Of a stretch of 59,828 bases of DNA, positions 9,019-16,775 are shown piece after piece. Each line of letters opens with the position of its first letter. Position 1 is the stretch's first letter. Source of the DNA: Mesorhizobium sp. (GTDB taxonomy: Bacteria; Pseudomonadota; Alphaproteobacteria; Rhizobiales; Rhizobiaceae); contig SUGL01000037.1 in the NCBI GenBank assembly GCA_004963905.1, positions 1 to 59,828 on the forward strand. Direction: 5' to 3'. A program made the translations under genes and the position numbers. The notes beneath the pieces were generated by a model. It ran no database searches, had not been told where the DNA came from, and saw nothing but the letters and a program-made list of their open reading frames with translations.

Positions 9019-10038
9019 ATGACCGAATCAAAATCCATGATCCTCGGCTGCGCCGGGAAATCCCTCACTGAAGAGGAAATCCGCTTCTATCGCGATGAAC
9101 GGCCATGGGGCTTCATCCTGTTCGCCCGCAACATCGGTGAGACCGGGCAGATTCGCGACCTGGTCGCCTCGATGCGCGACTGCGTAGGGCGTCCGGATGC
9201 TCCGGTCTTCATCGATCAGGAAGGCGGCCGGGTGCAGAGGCTGCGGCCGCCGCTGGCGCCCAATTATCCCGCCGGCGGCGCGCTCGGCGCCCTTTGGCGC
9301 GACGACCGCGAGGCCGGCCGCCGCGCCGCTTGGCTCTTGGCGCGGCTGCATGCCTTCGATCTGCTGCGCCACGGGATCACCGCCGATTGCCTGCCGGTGC
9401 TCGATGTGCCGGTCGAAGGCGCCTCCGACGTCATCGGCGCGCGCGCCTACGGCAAGGAGCCCGAGGCCGTGATCGAGCTTGGCCGGGCTTCGGCCGAAGG
9501 CTTGATGTCGGGCGGCGTCCTGCCGGTCATGAAGCATATTCCCGGCCACGGCCGTGCCTTCGCCGATACGCATTTCGCGCTGCCGACGGTCGACACGCCG
9601 CTTGCCGAATTGCGGGGACATGATTTCGCCCCGTTCAAGGCGCTCAACCATCTGCCGATGGCGATGACGGCGCATGTCGTCTACAGCGCCGTCGACCCGG
9701 ACAATCCGGCAACGACCTCGGCGAAGGTCGTCGACGAGGTGATCCGCGGCGAGATCGGCTTCGACGGGCTCTTGATGAGCGACGACACGTCGATGAAGGC
9801 ACTTTCTGGGGATTTCCCGACAAAGGCGGCCGCGATCCTTGCGGCCGGCGTCGATCTCGTCCTTCACTGCAACGGCGTTTTCGAGGAAATGTCGGAGATC
9901 GCGTCGCGCACGACGGCGCTCGAGGGCAAGTCCCTGGCGAGAGCGGAGCGGGCGCTGACCTACATCAAGAGCCGCGACGTCGCCGACGAAACCGCGATAC
10001 GCGCGGAATTCGCCACCTATTTCGAAGCGGTGGCCTGA
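9019..10038 (+). CDS. nagZ: Beta-N-acetylhexosaminidase NagZ
   Basis: Cytoplasmic glycoside hydrolase family 3 enzyme that removes GlcNAc from recycled GlcNAc-1,6-anhydromuropeptides; its product can induce ampC-type beta-lactamases in bacteria that have them. 339 residues, single TIM-barrel as in NagZ. Visible: DQEGGRVQRL near residue 65, the KHIPGHG loop with catalytic His and the following ADTHF, and the nucleophile Asp in LLMSDDTSMKAL. Start set at MTESKSM (an AAGG element lies 11 bp upstream) rather than ten codons earlier. A terminator precedes it; scpA follows after 20 bp, so nagZ-scpA-scpB probably form one transcript. Confidence 0.95.
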   Translation: MTESKSMILGCAGKSLTEEEIRFYRDERPWGFILFARNIGETGQIRDLVASMRDCVGRPDAPVFIDQEGGRVQRLRPPLAPNYPAGGALGALWRDDREAGRRAAWLLARLHAFDLLRHGITADCLPVLDVPVEGASDVIGARAYGKEPEAVIELGRASAEGLMSGGVLPVMKHIPGHGRAFADTHFALPTVDTPLAELRGHDFAPFKALNHLPMAMTAHVVYSAVDPDNPATTSAKVVDEVIRGEIGFDGLLMSDDTSMKALSGDFPTKAAAILAAGVDLVLHCNGVFEEMSEIASRTTALEGKSLARAERALTYIKSRDVADETAIRAEFATYFEAVA

Positions 10039-10058
10039 ACCGAAGGAAAGAAAGGCAA

Positions 10059-10901
10059 GTGGCGGAGACATTGGACAGCAAGGCCGCGAAGGCCGCACCG
10101 ATGGACTGTCTGTGGGCCGAGAACGACGATTCACGTCTGACCGGTGATCCTTCTTTGGTGGTCGACGTGGCAGGCTTCGAGGGCCCACTCGATCTTCTGC
10201 TGCATCTTGCCCGCAACCAGAAGGTCGATCTGGCACGCATTTCCATCCTGGCTTTGGCCGAGCAGTATCTGGCCTTCATCGAGAAGGTGAGGGTGCTCAG
10301 ACTGGAGCTCGCCGCCGACTACCTGGTGATGGCGGCATGGCTCGCCTTCCTCAAGTCGAAGCTCTTGATCCCGAAACAGCCGGGCGAAGAGGGCGAGAGC
10401 GGCGAGGAACTGGCGGCGGTGCTGCAATTCCGGCTGAAGCGGCTGGAAGCGATGCGTGATGCCGCCGCGAGGCTGGTCAACCGAAACCGGCTCGGCCGCG
10501 ATGTCTTCGCGCGCGGCATGCCGGAAATGGTGATCGTCGAGAAGCGTAATGCCTATTCAGCCTCGCTCTACGATCTTCTGACCGCCTATGCGCAGCAGCG
10601 CCAGCGGCAGGCGATCAACAACGTGACGATCGCCCGGCGCGCGGTCTGGTCCTTGAAGGACGCGCGCGAAGTTCTGGCGCGGCTGGTCGGGGCGGTCGGC
10701 GACTGGACGGCGCTCGACAGCTTCCTGATCCAATATCTGGCGGCGCCGGAGGAGAAGCGAACGGCGGTCGCCAGTTCCTTCGCCGCGACGCTCGAAATGG
10801 TGCGCGAAGGCAAGCTGGAAGTGCGGCAGGATCAGGTTTTCGCGCCGATCTATCTGCGCGGCCGCGCACACGGGGTCAAGGCAGTCGAGGTGGCATCATG
10901 A
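10059..10901 (+). CDS. scpA: Segregation and condensation protein A
   Basis: Kleisin subunit that bridges the SMC heads in the SMC-ScpAB condensin complex. 280 residues. The N-terminal kleisin helix region is clear (VAGFEGPLDLLLHLARNQKVDLARI, the most conserved block of the family), followed by ADYLVMAAWLAFLKSKLLIP and a C-terminal winged-helix region. It starts with GTG preceded by the purine-rich GAAGGAAAGAAAGG; an in-frame ATG lies 14 codons in. The stop overlaps the start of scpB (ATGA), indicating translational coupling and balanced subunit amounts. Confidence 0.95.
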   Translation: MAETLDSKAAKAAPMDCLWAENDDSRLTGDPSLVVDVAGFEGPLDLLLHLARNQKVDLARISILALAEQYLAFIEKVRVLRLELAADYLVMAAWLAFLKSKLLIPKQPGEEGESGEELAAVLQFRLKRLEAMRDAAARLVNRNRLGRDVFARGMPEMVIVEKRNAYSASLYDLLTAYAQQRQRQAINNVTIARRAVWSLKDAREVLARLVGAVGDWTALDSFLIQYLAAPEEKRTAVASSFAATLEMVREGKLEVRQDQVFAPIYLRGRAHGVKAVEVAS

Positions 10902-11653
10902 GCGAACGCGCCAACGCTTCGGTCATTCCGTTCAAGGTCGAGGACGAGCCGGAAGACGAGATGGCCGAACAGGGTTCTATCGAGAACCCCGCCGAGCGGC
11001 TGCAGTTGTCGGAAGCCGTCCGCATGGCCGAGGCGATCATCTTCGCCAGCGCCGAGCCGGTCAGCGAAAGGCAATTGGCGGCGCGTCTGCCGGAGGGCGT
11101 CAACATAGCGGCGGCAATGGCCGATCTCCAGGAAATCTATGCCAAGCGCGGGGTCAACCTGGTGCGGGTCGGCGATGCCTGGGCATTCCGGACCGCCGGC
11201 GATCTCGCCTTCCTGATGAGCAGGGACTCGGTCCAGCAGAGAAGGCTTTCGCGCGCGGCGCTCGAAGTGCTGGCGATCATCGCCTACCACCAGCCGGTCA
11301 CCCGCGCCGAGATCGAGGACATCAGGGGCGTCGAGACCTCCAAGGGCACGCTGGACACGCTGCTGGAAACGGAATGGGTCAGGATGCGTGGCCGTCGCCG
11401 CACGCCCGGCCGCCCTGTTACCTATGGCACCACGGATGCCTTCCTCGACCATTTCGCGCTGGAGGAAATCCGCGACCTGCCCGGCATGGAAGAGTTGAAG
11501 GGCGCCGGGCTCCTGTCGACGCGCATGCCCTCCAATTTCTCGATCCCGGTGCCGCCGGCCGATCCGGAGGCGCTTGCCGAGGACGAGGATGCCCTGACAG
11601 ATATCGACCTCGAGGAGCTTGGGCTGCTCACGCCGCGCGTCACCGAAGAGTGA
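10898..11653 (+). CDS. scpB: Segregation and condensation protein B
   Basis: Winged-helix partner of ScpA in the bacterial condensin. 251 residues: an acidic variable N-terminus (about 35 residues), first winged helix from AVRMAEAIIFASAEPVSERQL, second from LSRAALEVLAIIAYHQPVTRAEIEDIRG, which is the family signature, and the C-terminal RGRRRTPGRPVTYGTTDAFLDHF. The acidic C-terminal tail is usual for rhizobial members. It overlaps scpA by 4 bp and ends 180 bp before tatA; the scpAB-tatABC neighbourhood is conserved in alphaproteobacteria. Confidence 0.95.
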   Translation: MSERANASVIPFKVEDEPEDEMAEQGSIENPAERLQLSEAVRMAEAIIFASAEPVSERQLAARLPEGVNIAAAMADLQEIYAKRGVNLVRVGDAWAFRTAGDLAFLMSRDSVQQRRLSRAALEVLAIIAYHQPVTRAEIEDIRGVETSKGTLDTLLETEWVRMRGRRRTPGRPVTYGTTDAFLDHFALEEIRDLPGMEELKGAGLLSTRMPSNFSIPVPPADPEALAEDEDALTDIDLEELGLLTPRVTEE

Positions 11654-11833
11654 GCGCAAAACCGGCCGCGAATGGTCTATGGGGAAAGCCTGCGCGGATT
11701 CGTAGCAAGGCGCTCACGCCGAAAATGCGTGACATCGGCTAGCCATTTTATCAACTTCATTGCGGTTGTGTTTGAATCCCTGAGCGAAAACGCATAGATC
11801 ATCGCCGAGGGAAAACATTCGAGAGAGATTGTT

Positions 11834-12052
11834 ATGGGTTCACTATCGATATGGCACTGGCTGATCGTTCTGGTCATCGTGCTGCTGCTGTTCGGCCGCG
11901 GCAAGCTGCCGGAGCTGATGGGCGACATGGCCAAGGGCATCAAGAGCTTCAAGAAGGGCATGGCCGACGACGATACCGACGACAAGCGTACCGTCGAGCA
12001 CCGTGCCGACGAGACCGTTTCGCCGGGCAAGGAAAAGGTCAGCAAGAGCTGA
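11834..12052 (+). CDS. tatA: Sec-independent (Tat) translocase subunit TatA
   Basis: Pore-forming subunit of the twin-arginine translocase. 72 residues: the short N-terminal membrane helix (IWHWLIVLVIVLLLFG), the conserved FGRGKLPELMGDMAKGI hinge and amphipathic helix, then a charged tail rich in Asp, Lys and Glu. The start is preceded by GAGAGA. The tatA-tatB gap is 44 bp and contains a short duplication (CTCTCGTTGGAA at 12061 and 12076). Confidence 0.96.
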   Translation: MGSLSIWHWLIVLVIVLLLFGRGKLPELMGDMAKGIKSFKKGMADDDTDDKRTVEHRADETVSPGKEKVSKS

Positions 12053-12096
12053 GCCCCAGGCTCTCGTTGGAACAGCTCTCGTTGGAATAGATCGCC

Positions 12097-12804
12097 ATGT
12101 TCGAAGTCGGTTGGAGCGAACTGCTGGTGATCGCGGTCGTCATGATCGTGGTCGTCGGGCCGAAGGATTTGCCCAACATGCTGCGCACGTTCGGCCGCAC
12201 GGCGGCCAAATTGCGCGCCATGGCGGCCGATTTCCAGAAGCAGTTCAACGACGCCTTGAAGGAAGCCGAGCTCGACGACGTCAAGAGTTCGGTCGACAGC
12301 CTTCGCGGCCTCAACCCGATGACCGAGATCCGCAAGCAGCTCAATCCGTTCGAGCAGGCGGCGGCTGATGTGCGGGCCGGCGTCGATACGATGATGAAGC
12401 CCAAGACGGCCGACGCGGCGGCAGCGACGCTGCAAGCGGCCGAGCCGCTCAAGAACGGCGCGACGGAAATGCCCGGCGTCAATGGGACCGAAGCTGTTGC
12501 GGCCGCGCCGATCTTCCCGGCGATGACAGATGCGTCCGTAACCGCGCCTGCCGAGATTGCAACGCCTGCCGAGCCGATGAAAAAGGCGGCGGCATCGAAG
12601 GCGAAGAGCGTCGGTGGTGCCGCGAAGACCGCATCGGTCAAGGCTCCGGCGGCGAAGGCCCCGACGAAGTCCGCGGCAGCGCCGGCAAAGGCGACGCCCG
12701 CCAAGAAGGCCGCGCCCAAGACCGAGGCGAAGCCCGCGGCGACGACAAAGCCGGCCACGAAAAAGGTCGCCGACACCAAGAAGACGGCGGGAGCCGCCAA
12801 GTGA
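12097..12804 (+). CDS. tatB: Sec-independent (Tat) translocase subunit TatB
   Basis: Part of the TatBC receptor that recognises twin-arginine signal peptides. 235 residues. N-terminal helix MFEVGWSELLVIAVVMIVVVGPKDLP with the family's conserved Glu and GPKDLP, then an amphipathic helix (RTFGRTAAKLRAMAADFQKQFN). The last 70 residues are an Ala/Lys/Pro repeat-like tail (KAAPKTEAKPAAT) longer than the E. coli tail and typical of rhizobia. The stop overlaps the GTG of tatC (GTGA). Confidence 0.96.
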   Translation: MFEVGWSELLVIAVVMIVVVGPKDLPNMLRTFGRTAAKLRAMAADFQKQFNDALKEAELDDVKSSVDSLRGLNPMTEIRKQLNPFEQAAADVRAGVDTMMKPKTADAAAATLQAAEPLKNGATEMPGVNGTEAVAAAPIFPAMTDASVTAPAEIATPAEPMKKAAASKAKSVGGAAKTASVKAPAAKAPTKSAAAPAKATPAKKAAPKTEAKPAATTKPATKKVADTKKTAGAAK

Positions 12805-13664
12805 GCGTTTCGGATCAGGAAAGAGACGAGATCGAGAAATCGTCGGCGCCGCTGATCGAGCATCTCATCGAGCTGCGCCGGCGGCTGATCTGGTCGCTGG
12901 GCGGCTTCTTCATCGCGTTTCTCGTCTGCTTCTTCTTCGCCAAGCGCCTGTTCAACCTTCTGGTCGTCCCGTTCAAATGGGCGACGCAATGGGCCGGGCT
13001 CGACCCGCACAAGGTCGAGCTGATCTACACGGCGCCGCAGGAGTTCTTCTTCACGCAGGTGAAGCTTGCCATGTTCGGCGGCATGGTCATCGCCTTCCCG
13101 CTGATCGCCACCCAGATCTACAAGTTCATCGCGCCGGGCCTCTACAAGAACGAGCGCAGCGCCTTCCTGCCGTTCCTGATTGCATCGCCCATCCTGTTTC
13201 TGATGGGCGCCTCGCTGGTCTATTTCTTCTTCACCCCGATGGTGATGTGGTTCTTCCTCGCCATGCAGCAGGTCGGCACCAACGATCAGGTGCAGATCTC
13301 CCTGCTGCCGAAGGTGTCGGAATATCTCAGCCTGATCATGACGCTGATCTTCTCCTTCGGCTTGGTGTTCCAGTTGCCGGTGGTGACCAGCCTTTTGACG
13401 CGCGTCGGCCTGTTGTCGTCGCAGGCGCTGGCCGAGAAGCGCAAATGGGCGATCGTTATCGCCTTCGTCGTCGCCGCGGTGCTGACGCCGCCCGATCCGA
13501 TGAGCCAGATCGGCCTCGCCCTTCCGACCATCGTGCTCTACGAGGTCGCCATCTTCTCCTCGCGCATGATCGAGCGCAGCCAGGAGCGCGACCGACTGGC
13601 ACGCGAGCGGCGGGAGAACGGCGGCACGGTCGCCGACAAGGCGCCGGACACCTCGTCAAGCTGA
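12801..13664 (+). CDS. tatC: Sec-independent (Tat) translocase subunit TatC
   Basis: Six-span membrane protein that binds the twin-arginine motif. 287 residues; the conserved N-terminal SSAPLIEHLIELRRRLIWS block, the periplasmic FLYKNERSAFLPF-type loop, and the PPDPMSQIGLALPTIVLYE block are all present. It starts with GTG inside the last codons of tatB (4-bp overlap). The C-terminal tail after residue 260 is charged and variable. Completes a full TatABC set. Confidence 0.97.
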   Translation: MSVSDQERDEIEKSSAPLIEHLIELRRRLIWSLGGFFIAFLVCFFFAKRLFNLLVVPFKWATQWAGLDPHKVELIYTAPQEFFFTQVKLAMFGGMVIAFPLIATQIYKFIAPGLYKNERSAFLPFLIASPILFLMGASLVYFFFTPMVMWFFLAMQQVGTNDQVQISLLPKVSEYLSLIMTLIFSFGLVFQLPVVTSLLTRVGLLSSQALAEKRKWAIVIAFVVAAVLTPPDPMSQIGLALPTIVLYEVAIFSSRMIERSQERDRLARERRENGGTVADKAPDTSSS

Positions 13665-13774
13665 AACGAGAGTCGCGCCGCGGCCGGAAAATAGCGGCCT
13701 CTTCGGCGTGCCAGCTTGCATCGATGACGGATGCGGTTTACGCCCTCGAACCTTAGTTTGAGGACGGATCAACC

Positions 13775-15079
13775 ATGCTTGACATCAAATGGATTCGCGA
13801 CAACCCGAAGGCCCTTGTCGATGCGCTGGTGAAGCGCTCGTGGTCGGCTGACGACGCGCAGTCCACCGTCGACGAGCTGATCGCCAGGGATGAGGCGCGG
13901 CGCGCGCATCTCAGCGAACTGCAGGTCAAGCAGGAGCGCCGCAACGCCGCCTCGAAGGAGATCGGCAACGCCATGCGTTCGGGCGACGCTGCGTTGGCGG
14001 AAAAGCTCAAGGGCGAAGTCAGCGACATCAAGGCCTTCATCCAGAACGGCGAAGCGCGCGAGCGCGAGCTCGACAAGGCGCTGAACGACGCTCTGGCGGT
14101 GTTGCCCAATGTTCCGCTCGACGGCGTGCCGGTCGGCAAGGACGAGCACGACAATGTCGTCAAGCGCATCGTCGGCGAGGTGCCGACGCGCCCGAACTGG
14201 GTGAAGGAGCATTTCGAGATCGGCGAAGCCCTCGGCATGATGGATTTCGAGCGGGCGGCGAAACTGTCGGGATCGCGCTTCACGGTGCTGAAGAGCCAGC
14301 TCGCGCGCATGGAGCGGGCGATCGGCCAGTTCATGCTTGATCTCCACACGACCGAACATGGCTATGAAGAGATCCAGCCGCCGCTGATGGTGCGCGACGA
14401 GGTGCTGTTCGGCACCAACCAATTGCCAAAATTCGAGCTCGATCTGTTCTTCACGCCGCATGGCGACGGACGCCTTGGCCTGATCCCAACCGCCGAAGTG
14501 CCGCTCACCAACCTCGTGCGCGAGGAGATCACGCCGCATGAGAAGCTGCCGCTGCGTTACACGGCGCTGACGCCGTGCTTCCGCTCGGAAGCGGGCTCGG
14601 CCGGCCGCGACACGCGCGGCATGCTGCGCCAGCACCAGTTCTACAAGGTCGAACTGGTCTCGATCACCGACCAGGACAGCTCGCTCGCCGAGCACGAGCG
14701 CATGACGCAATGCGCCGAGGAAGTGCTGAAGCGGCTCGGCCTGCCGTTCCGCACGGTGACGCTCTGCACCGGCGACATGGGTTTCGGCGCGCGCAAGACT
14801 TACGACATCGAGGTCTGGCTGCCTGGCCAGAACGCCTATCGCGAAATCTCGTCCTGCTCGGTCTGCGGCGACTTCCAGGCGCGCCGCATGGACGCCCGCT
14901 ACAAGGACAAGGACGGCAAGGGCAACCGCTTCGTCCACACGCTCAACGGTTCCGGTACCGCCGTGGGCCGCGCTCTTATTGCCGTCATGGAAAACTACCA
15001 GAATGAGGATGGCAGCGTAACCATTCCTGAAGTGCTGCGGCCTTACATGGGTGGCCTCGCCAAGATCGAATCGAAATGA
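13775..15079 (+). CDS. serS: Seryl-tRNA synthetase
   Basis: Class II synthetase, 434 residues. The N-terminal antiparallel coiled coil (about residues 25-105) that grips the long variable arm of tRNA-Ser is visible as an Ala/Glu/Lys-rich stretch. Motif 2 is around TPCFRSEAGSAGRDTRGMLRQHQF; motif 3 is GSGTAVGRALIAVMENYQ. The serine-binding region includes GDMGFGARKTYDIEVWLP. Full length. It precedes surE by only 4 bp. Confidence 0.98.
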   Translation: MLDIKWIRDNPKALVDALVKRSWSADDAQSTVDELIARDEARRAHLSELQVKQERRNAASKEIGNAMRSGDAALAEKLKGEVSDIKAFIQNGEARERELDKALNDALAVLPNVPLDGVPVGKDEHDNVVKRIVGEVPTRPNWVKEHFEIGEALGMMDFERAAKLSGSRFTVLKSQLARMERAIGQFMLDLHTTEHGYEEIQPPLMVRDEVLFGTNQLPKFELDLFFTPHGDGRLGLIPTAEVPLTNLVREEITPHEKLPLRYTALTPCFRSEAGSAGRDTRGMLRQHQFYKVELVSITDQDSSLAEHERMTQCAEEVLKRLGLPFRTVTLCTGDMGFGARKTYDIEVWLPGQNAYREISSCSVCGDFQARRMDARYKDKDGKGNRFVHTLNGSGTAVGRALIAVMENYQNEDGSVTIPEVLRPYMGGLAKIESK

Positions 15080-15083
15080 GTCC

Positions 15084-15842
15084 ATGCGCATCCTGCTGAC
15101 CAACGATGACGGCATCCATGCCGAGGGACTGGCGTCGCTCGAACGCATCGCCCGCTCGCTCTCGGATGACGTCTGGGTGGTGGCGCCCGAGCAGGACCAG
15201 TCGGGCTATGCGCATTCGCTGTCGATCTCGGAGCCGCTGCGACTGAGGACGGTCGGCGAGAAGCATTATGCCGTGCGCGGCACGCCGACCGACTGCGTCA
15301 TCATGGGCACGAAAAAGATCCTGCCCGGACCGCCCGACCTCATCCTGTCGGGCGTCAACTCCGGGGCCAATATCGCCGACGACGTCACCTATTCCGGCAC
15401 CGTCGCCGGTGCCATGGAAGGCGCGCTGCTCGGCGTGCGCTCGATCGCGGTGAGCCAGGCCTATTCCTATGTCGGCGAGGACCGCGTCGTTCCCTACGAG
15501 ACGACTGAGGCGCTGGCGCCGGCGCTGCTGAAGAAGCTGATCGCGACGCCGCTGCCGGACGGGGTGCTGCTCAATGTCAATTTCCCGAACTGCGCGCCCG
15601 ACGAAATCGAGGGCACGGTCGTCACCTCGCAGGGCAAGCTGGTGCACAGCCTCTGGGTGGACGAGCGCCGCGACGGTCGCGGCCTGCCTTACTATTGGCT
15701 GCGCTTCGGCCGCGAGCCGGTCGAAGGCAAGAAAGGCACCGACCTCCATGCGTTGCGCAACCGGCTGGTGTCGGTGACGCCGCTGCAGCTCGACCTCACC
15801 GCCCATGAACTCCGCGACCAGCTGACCAAGGCCCTGTCATGA
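15084..15842 (+). CDS. surE: 5'/3'-nucleotidase SurE
   Basis: Survival protein E, a metal-dependent nucleoside 5'-monophosphate phosphatase. 252 residues from the ATG in MRILLTNDDG; the frame is open 11 codons upstream inside serS but this start matches the family. Key elements: NDDG metal-binding pair at residues 8-11, the PEQDQSGYAHSLS loop, the RGTPTDCV block and the NSGANIADDVTYSGTVAGAMEG core. The stop overlaps the pcm start (ATGA), the classic surE-pcm pairing. Confidence 0.97.
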   Translation: MRILLTNDDGIHAEGLASLERIARSLSDDVWVVAPEQDQSGYAHSLSISEPLRLRTVGEKHYAVRGTPTDCVIMGTKKILPGPPDLILSGVNSGANIADDVTYSGTVAGAMEGALLGVRSIAVSQAYSYVGEDRVVPYETTEALAPALLKKLIATPLPDGVLLNVNFPNCAPDEIEGTVVTSQGKLVHSLWVDERRDGRGLPYYWLRFGREPVEGKKGTDLHALRNRLVSVTPLQLDLTAHELRDQLTKALS

Positions 15843-16486
15843 CCATGGACGACCGCGAAGGTTTTGCCGCTTTCCTGCTCCGCCTGCGCGGCCGGGGCAC
15901 GGCGCCGAAGGCGTTGATCGCCGCCTTCGAGGCGACGCCGCGGCGCGGTTTCCTGTCCGCGCAATTTCATTCGATCGCCTGGTCGGAGGGCATGCTGCCG
16001 ATCGAATGCGGCGAAGCGATCGAGGGGGCGGACCTGCAGGCGGCGGTGATCGCGGCTTTAGCCATCGAGCCGGGCAACCGCGTGCTCGAGATCGGCACCG
16101 GGTCGGGATATACGGCTGCGGTGATGTCCAGGCTTGCCGCGCGCGTCGTCACCGTCGACCGCTACAAGACCTTGACCGAACAGGCAAAGCAGCGCTTCGA
16201 GGCGCTTGGCATCGGCAATGTCATCGCGCGCCAGGCGGACGCCTCCAATGGCTTGCCCAACGAAGGGCCGTTCGACCGCATCGTCGCCTGGGCGGCCTTC
16301 GACAGCCTGCCGCGCTTCCTGCTCGACCAATTGTCGAGCGGCGGCATCGTCATCGCGCCGATCGGCCCGGAGGAGGGCGAGCAGGTGCTGGCCAAGCTCA
16401 CCAAGGTCGGCAGCCGTTTCGAGCGCGAGGACATCGGCATGGTCAGGCTGCAGCCGATCCTGCGCAGCGTCGCCGCGGTCATCTAG
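15839..16486 (+). CDS. pcm: Protein-L-isoaspartate O-methyltransferase
   Basis: SAM-dependent methyltransferase that starts repair of isoaspartyl residues in aged proteins. 215 residues. The SAM-binding motif I is VLEIGTGSGYTAAVMS; the motif QPYIVA of the family is replaced by the sequence PIECGEAIEG upstream of it; post-motif VVTVDRYKTLTEQAK and FDRIVAWAAF follow. Translationally coupled to surE. After it come 270 bp without a gene that hold a repeat and the upstream region of the LysM lipoprotein gene. Confidence 0.93.
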   Translation: MTMDDREGFAAFLLRLRGRGTAPKALIAAFEATPRRGFLSAQFHSIAWSEGMLPIECGEAIEGADLQAAVIAALAIEPGNRVLEIGTGSGYTAAVMSRLAARVVTVDRYKTLTEQAKQRFEALGIGNVIARQADASNGLPNEGPFDRIVAWAAFDSLPRFLLDQLSSGGIVIAPIGPEEGEQVLAKLTKVGSRFEREDIGMVRLQPILRSVAAVI

Positions 16487-16514
16487 CGGGGTTGGATTCA
16501 GGTGAGGCCGGCCT

Positions 16515-16624
16515 GCAAATGGCGGCTTCCTGCGCTTCCGGCCTCGCCGGCCGAAGCACTCATGAGTGGCGTGGCAGTCAAGGCTACGGCAGACGTAGGC
16601 CGGTTCTCGGAAACTGCCATTTGC
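16515..16624. repeat. Intergenic element with GCAAATGGC inverted ends
   Basis: GCAAATGGC (16515-16523) and GCCATTTGC (16616-16624) are exact inverse copies bounding a 92-bp core; the match continues imperfectly inward (GGCTTCC against GGAAACT). It looks like a small non-coding palindromic element between pcm and the LysM gene. No open frame is present in it. Confidence 0.6.
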
Positions 16625-16693
16625 GGCGCGGCCTGACCCGAATCCCAACTCGGCTTCTGCACCCCTCGAAAAGTTTTAAGAAAATTTTCGCCG

Positions 16694-16736
16694 GATTCTA
16701 ATGGGTTAACCGGCCAGTAACATTAACGCGCTTTAA
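16694..16736 (+). promoter_or_regulatory. Possible CtrA/CcrM-type control region
   Basis: Upstream of the LysM-LytM lipoprotein gene lie a GANTC site (GATTC, 16694), a TTAACC half-site (16706) and TTAACGCGCTTTAA (16723-16736). The last resembles the alphaproteobacterial CtrA box TTAA-N7-TTAA, but the spacer is 6, not 7. Weak evidence on its own; noteworthy because homologous cell-division genes are cell-cycle controlled in alphaproteobacteria. Confidence 0.3.
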
Positions 16737-16775
16737 TCAAGACCAGTTTGTACCGGGTCTGTGCGGGTTACTGCG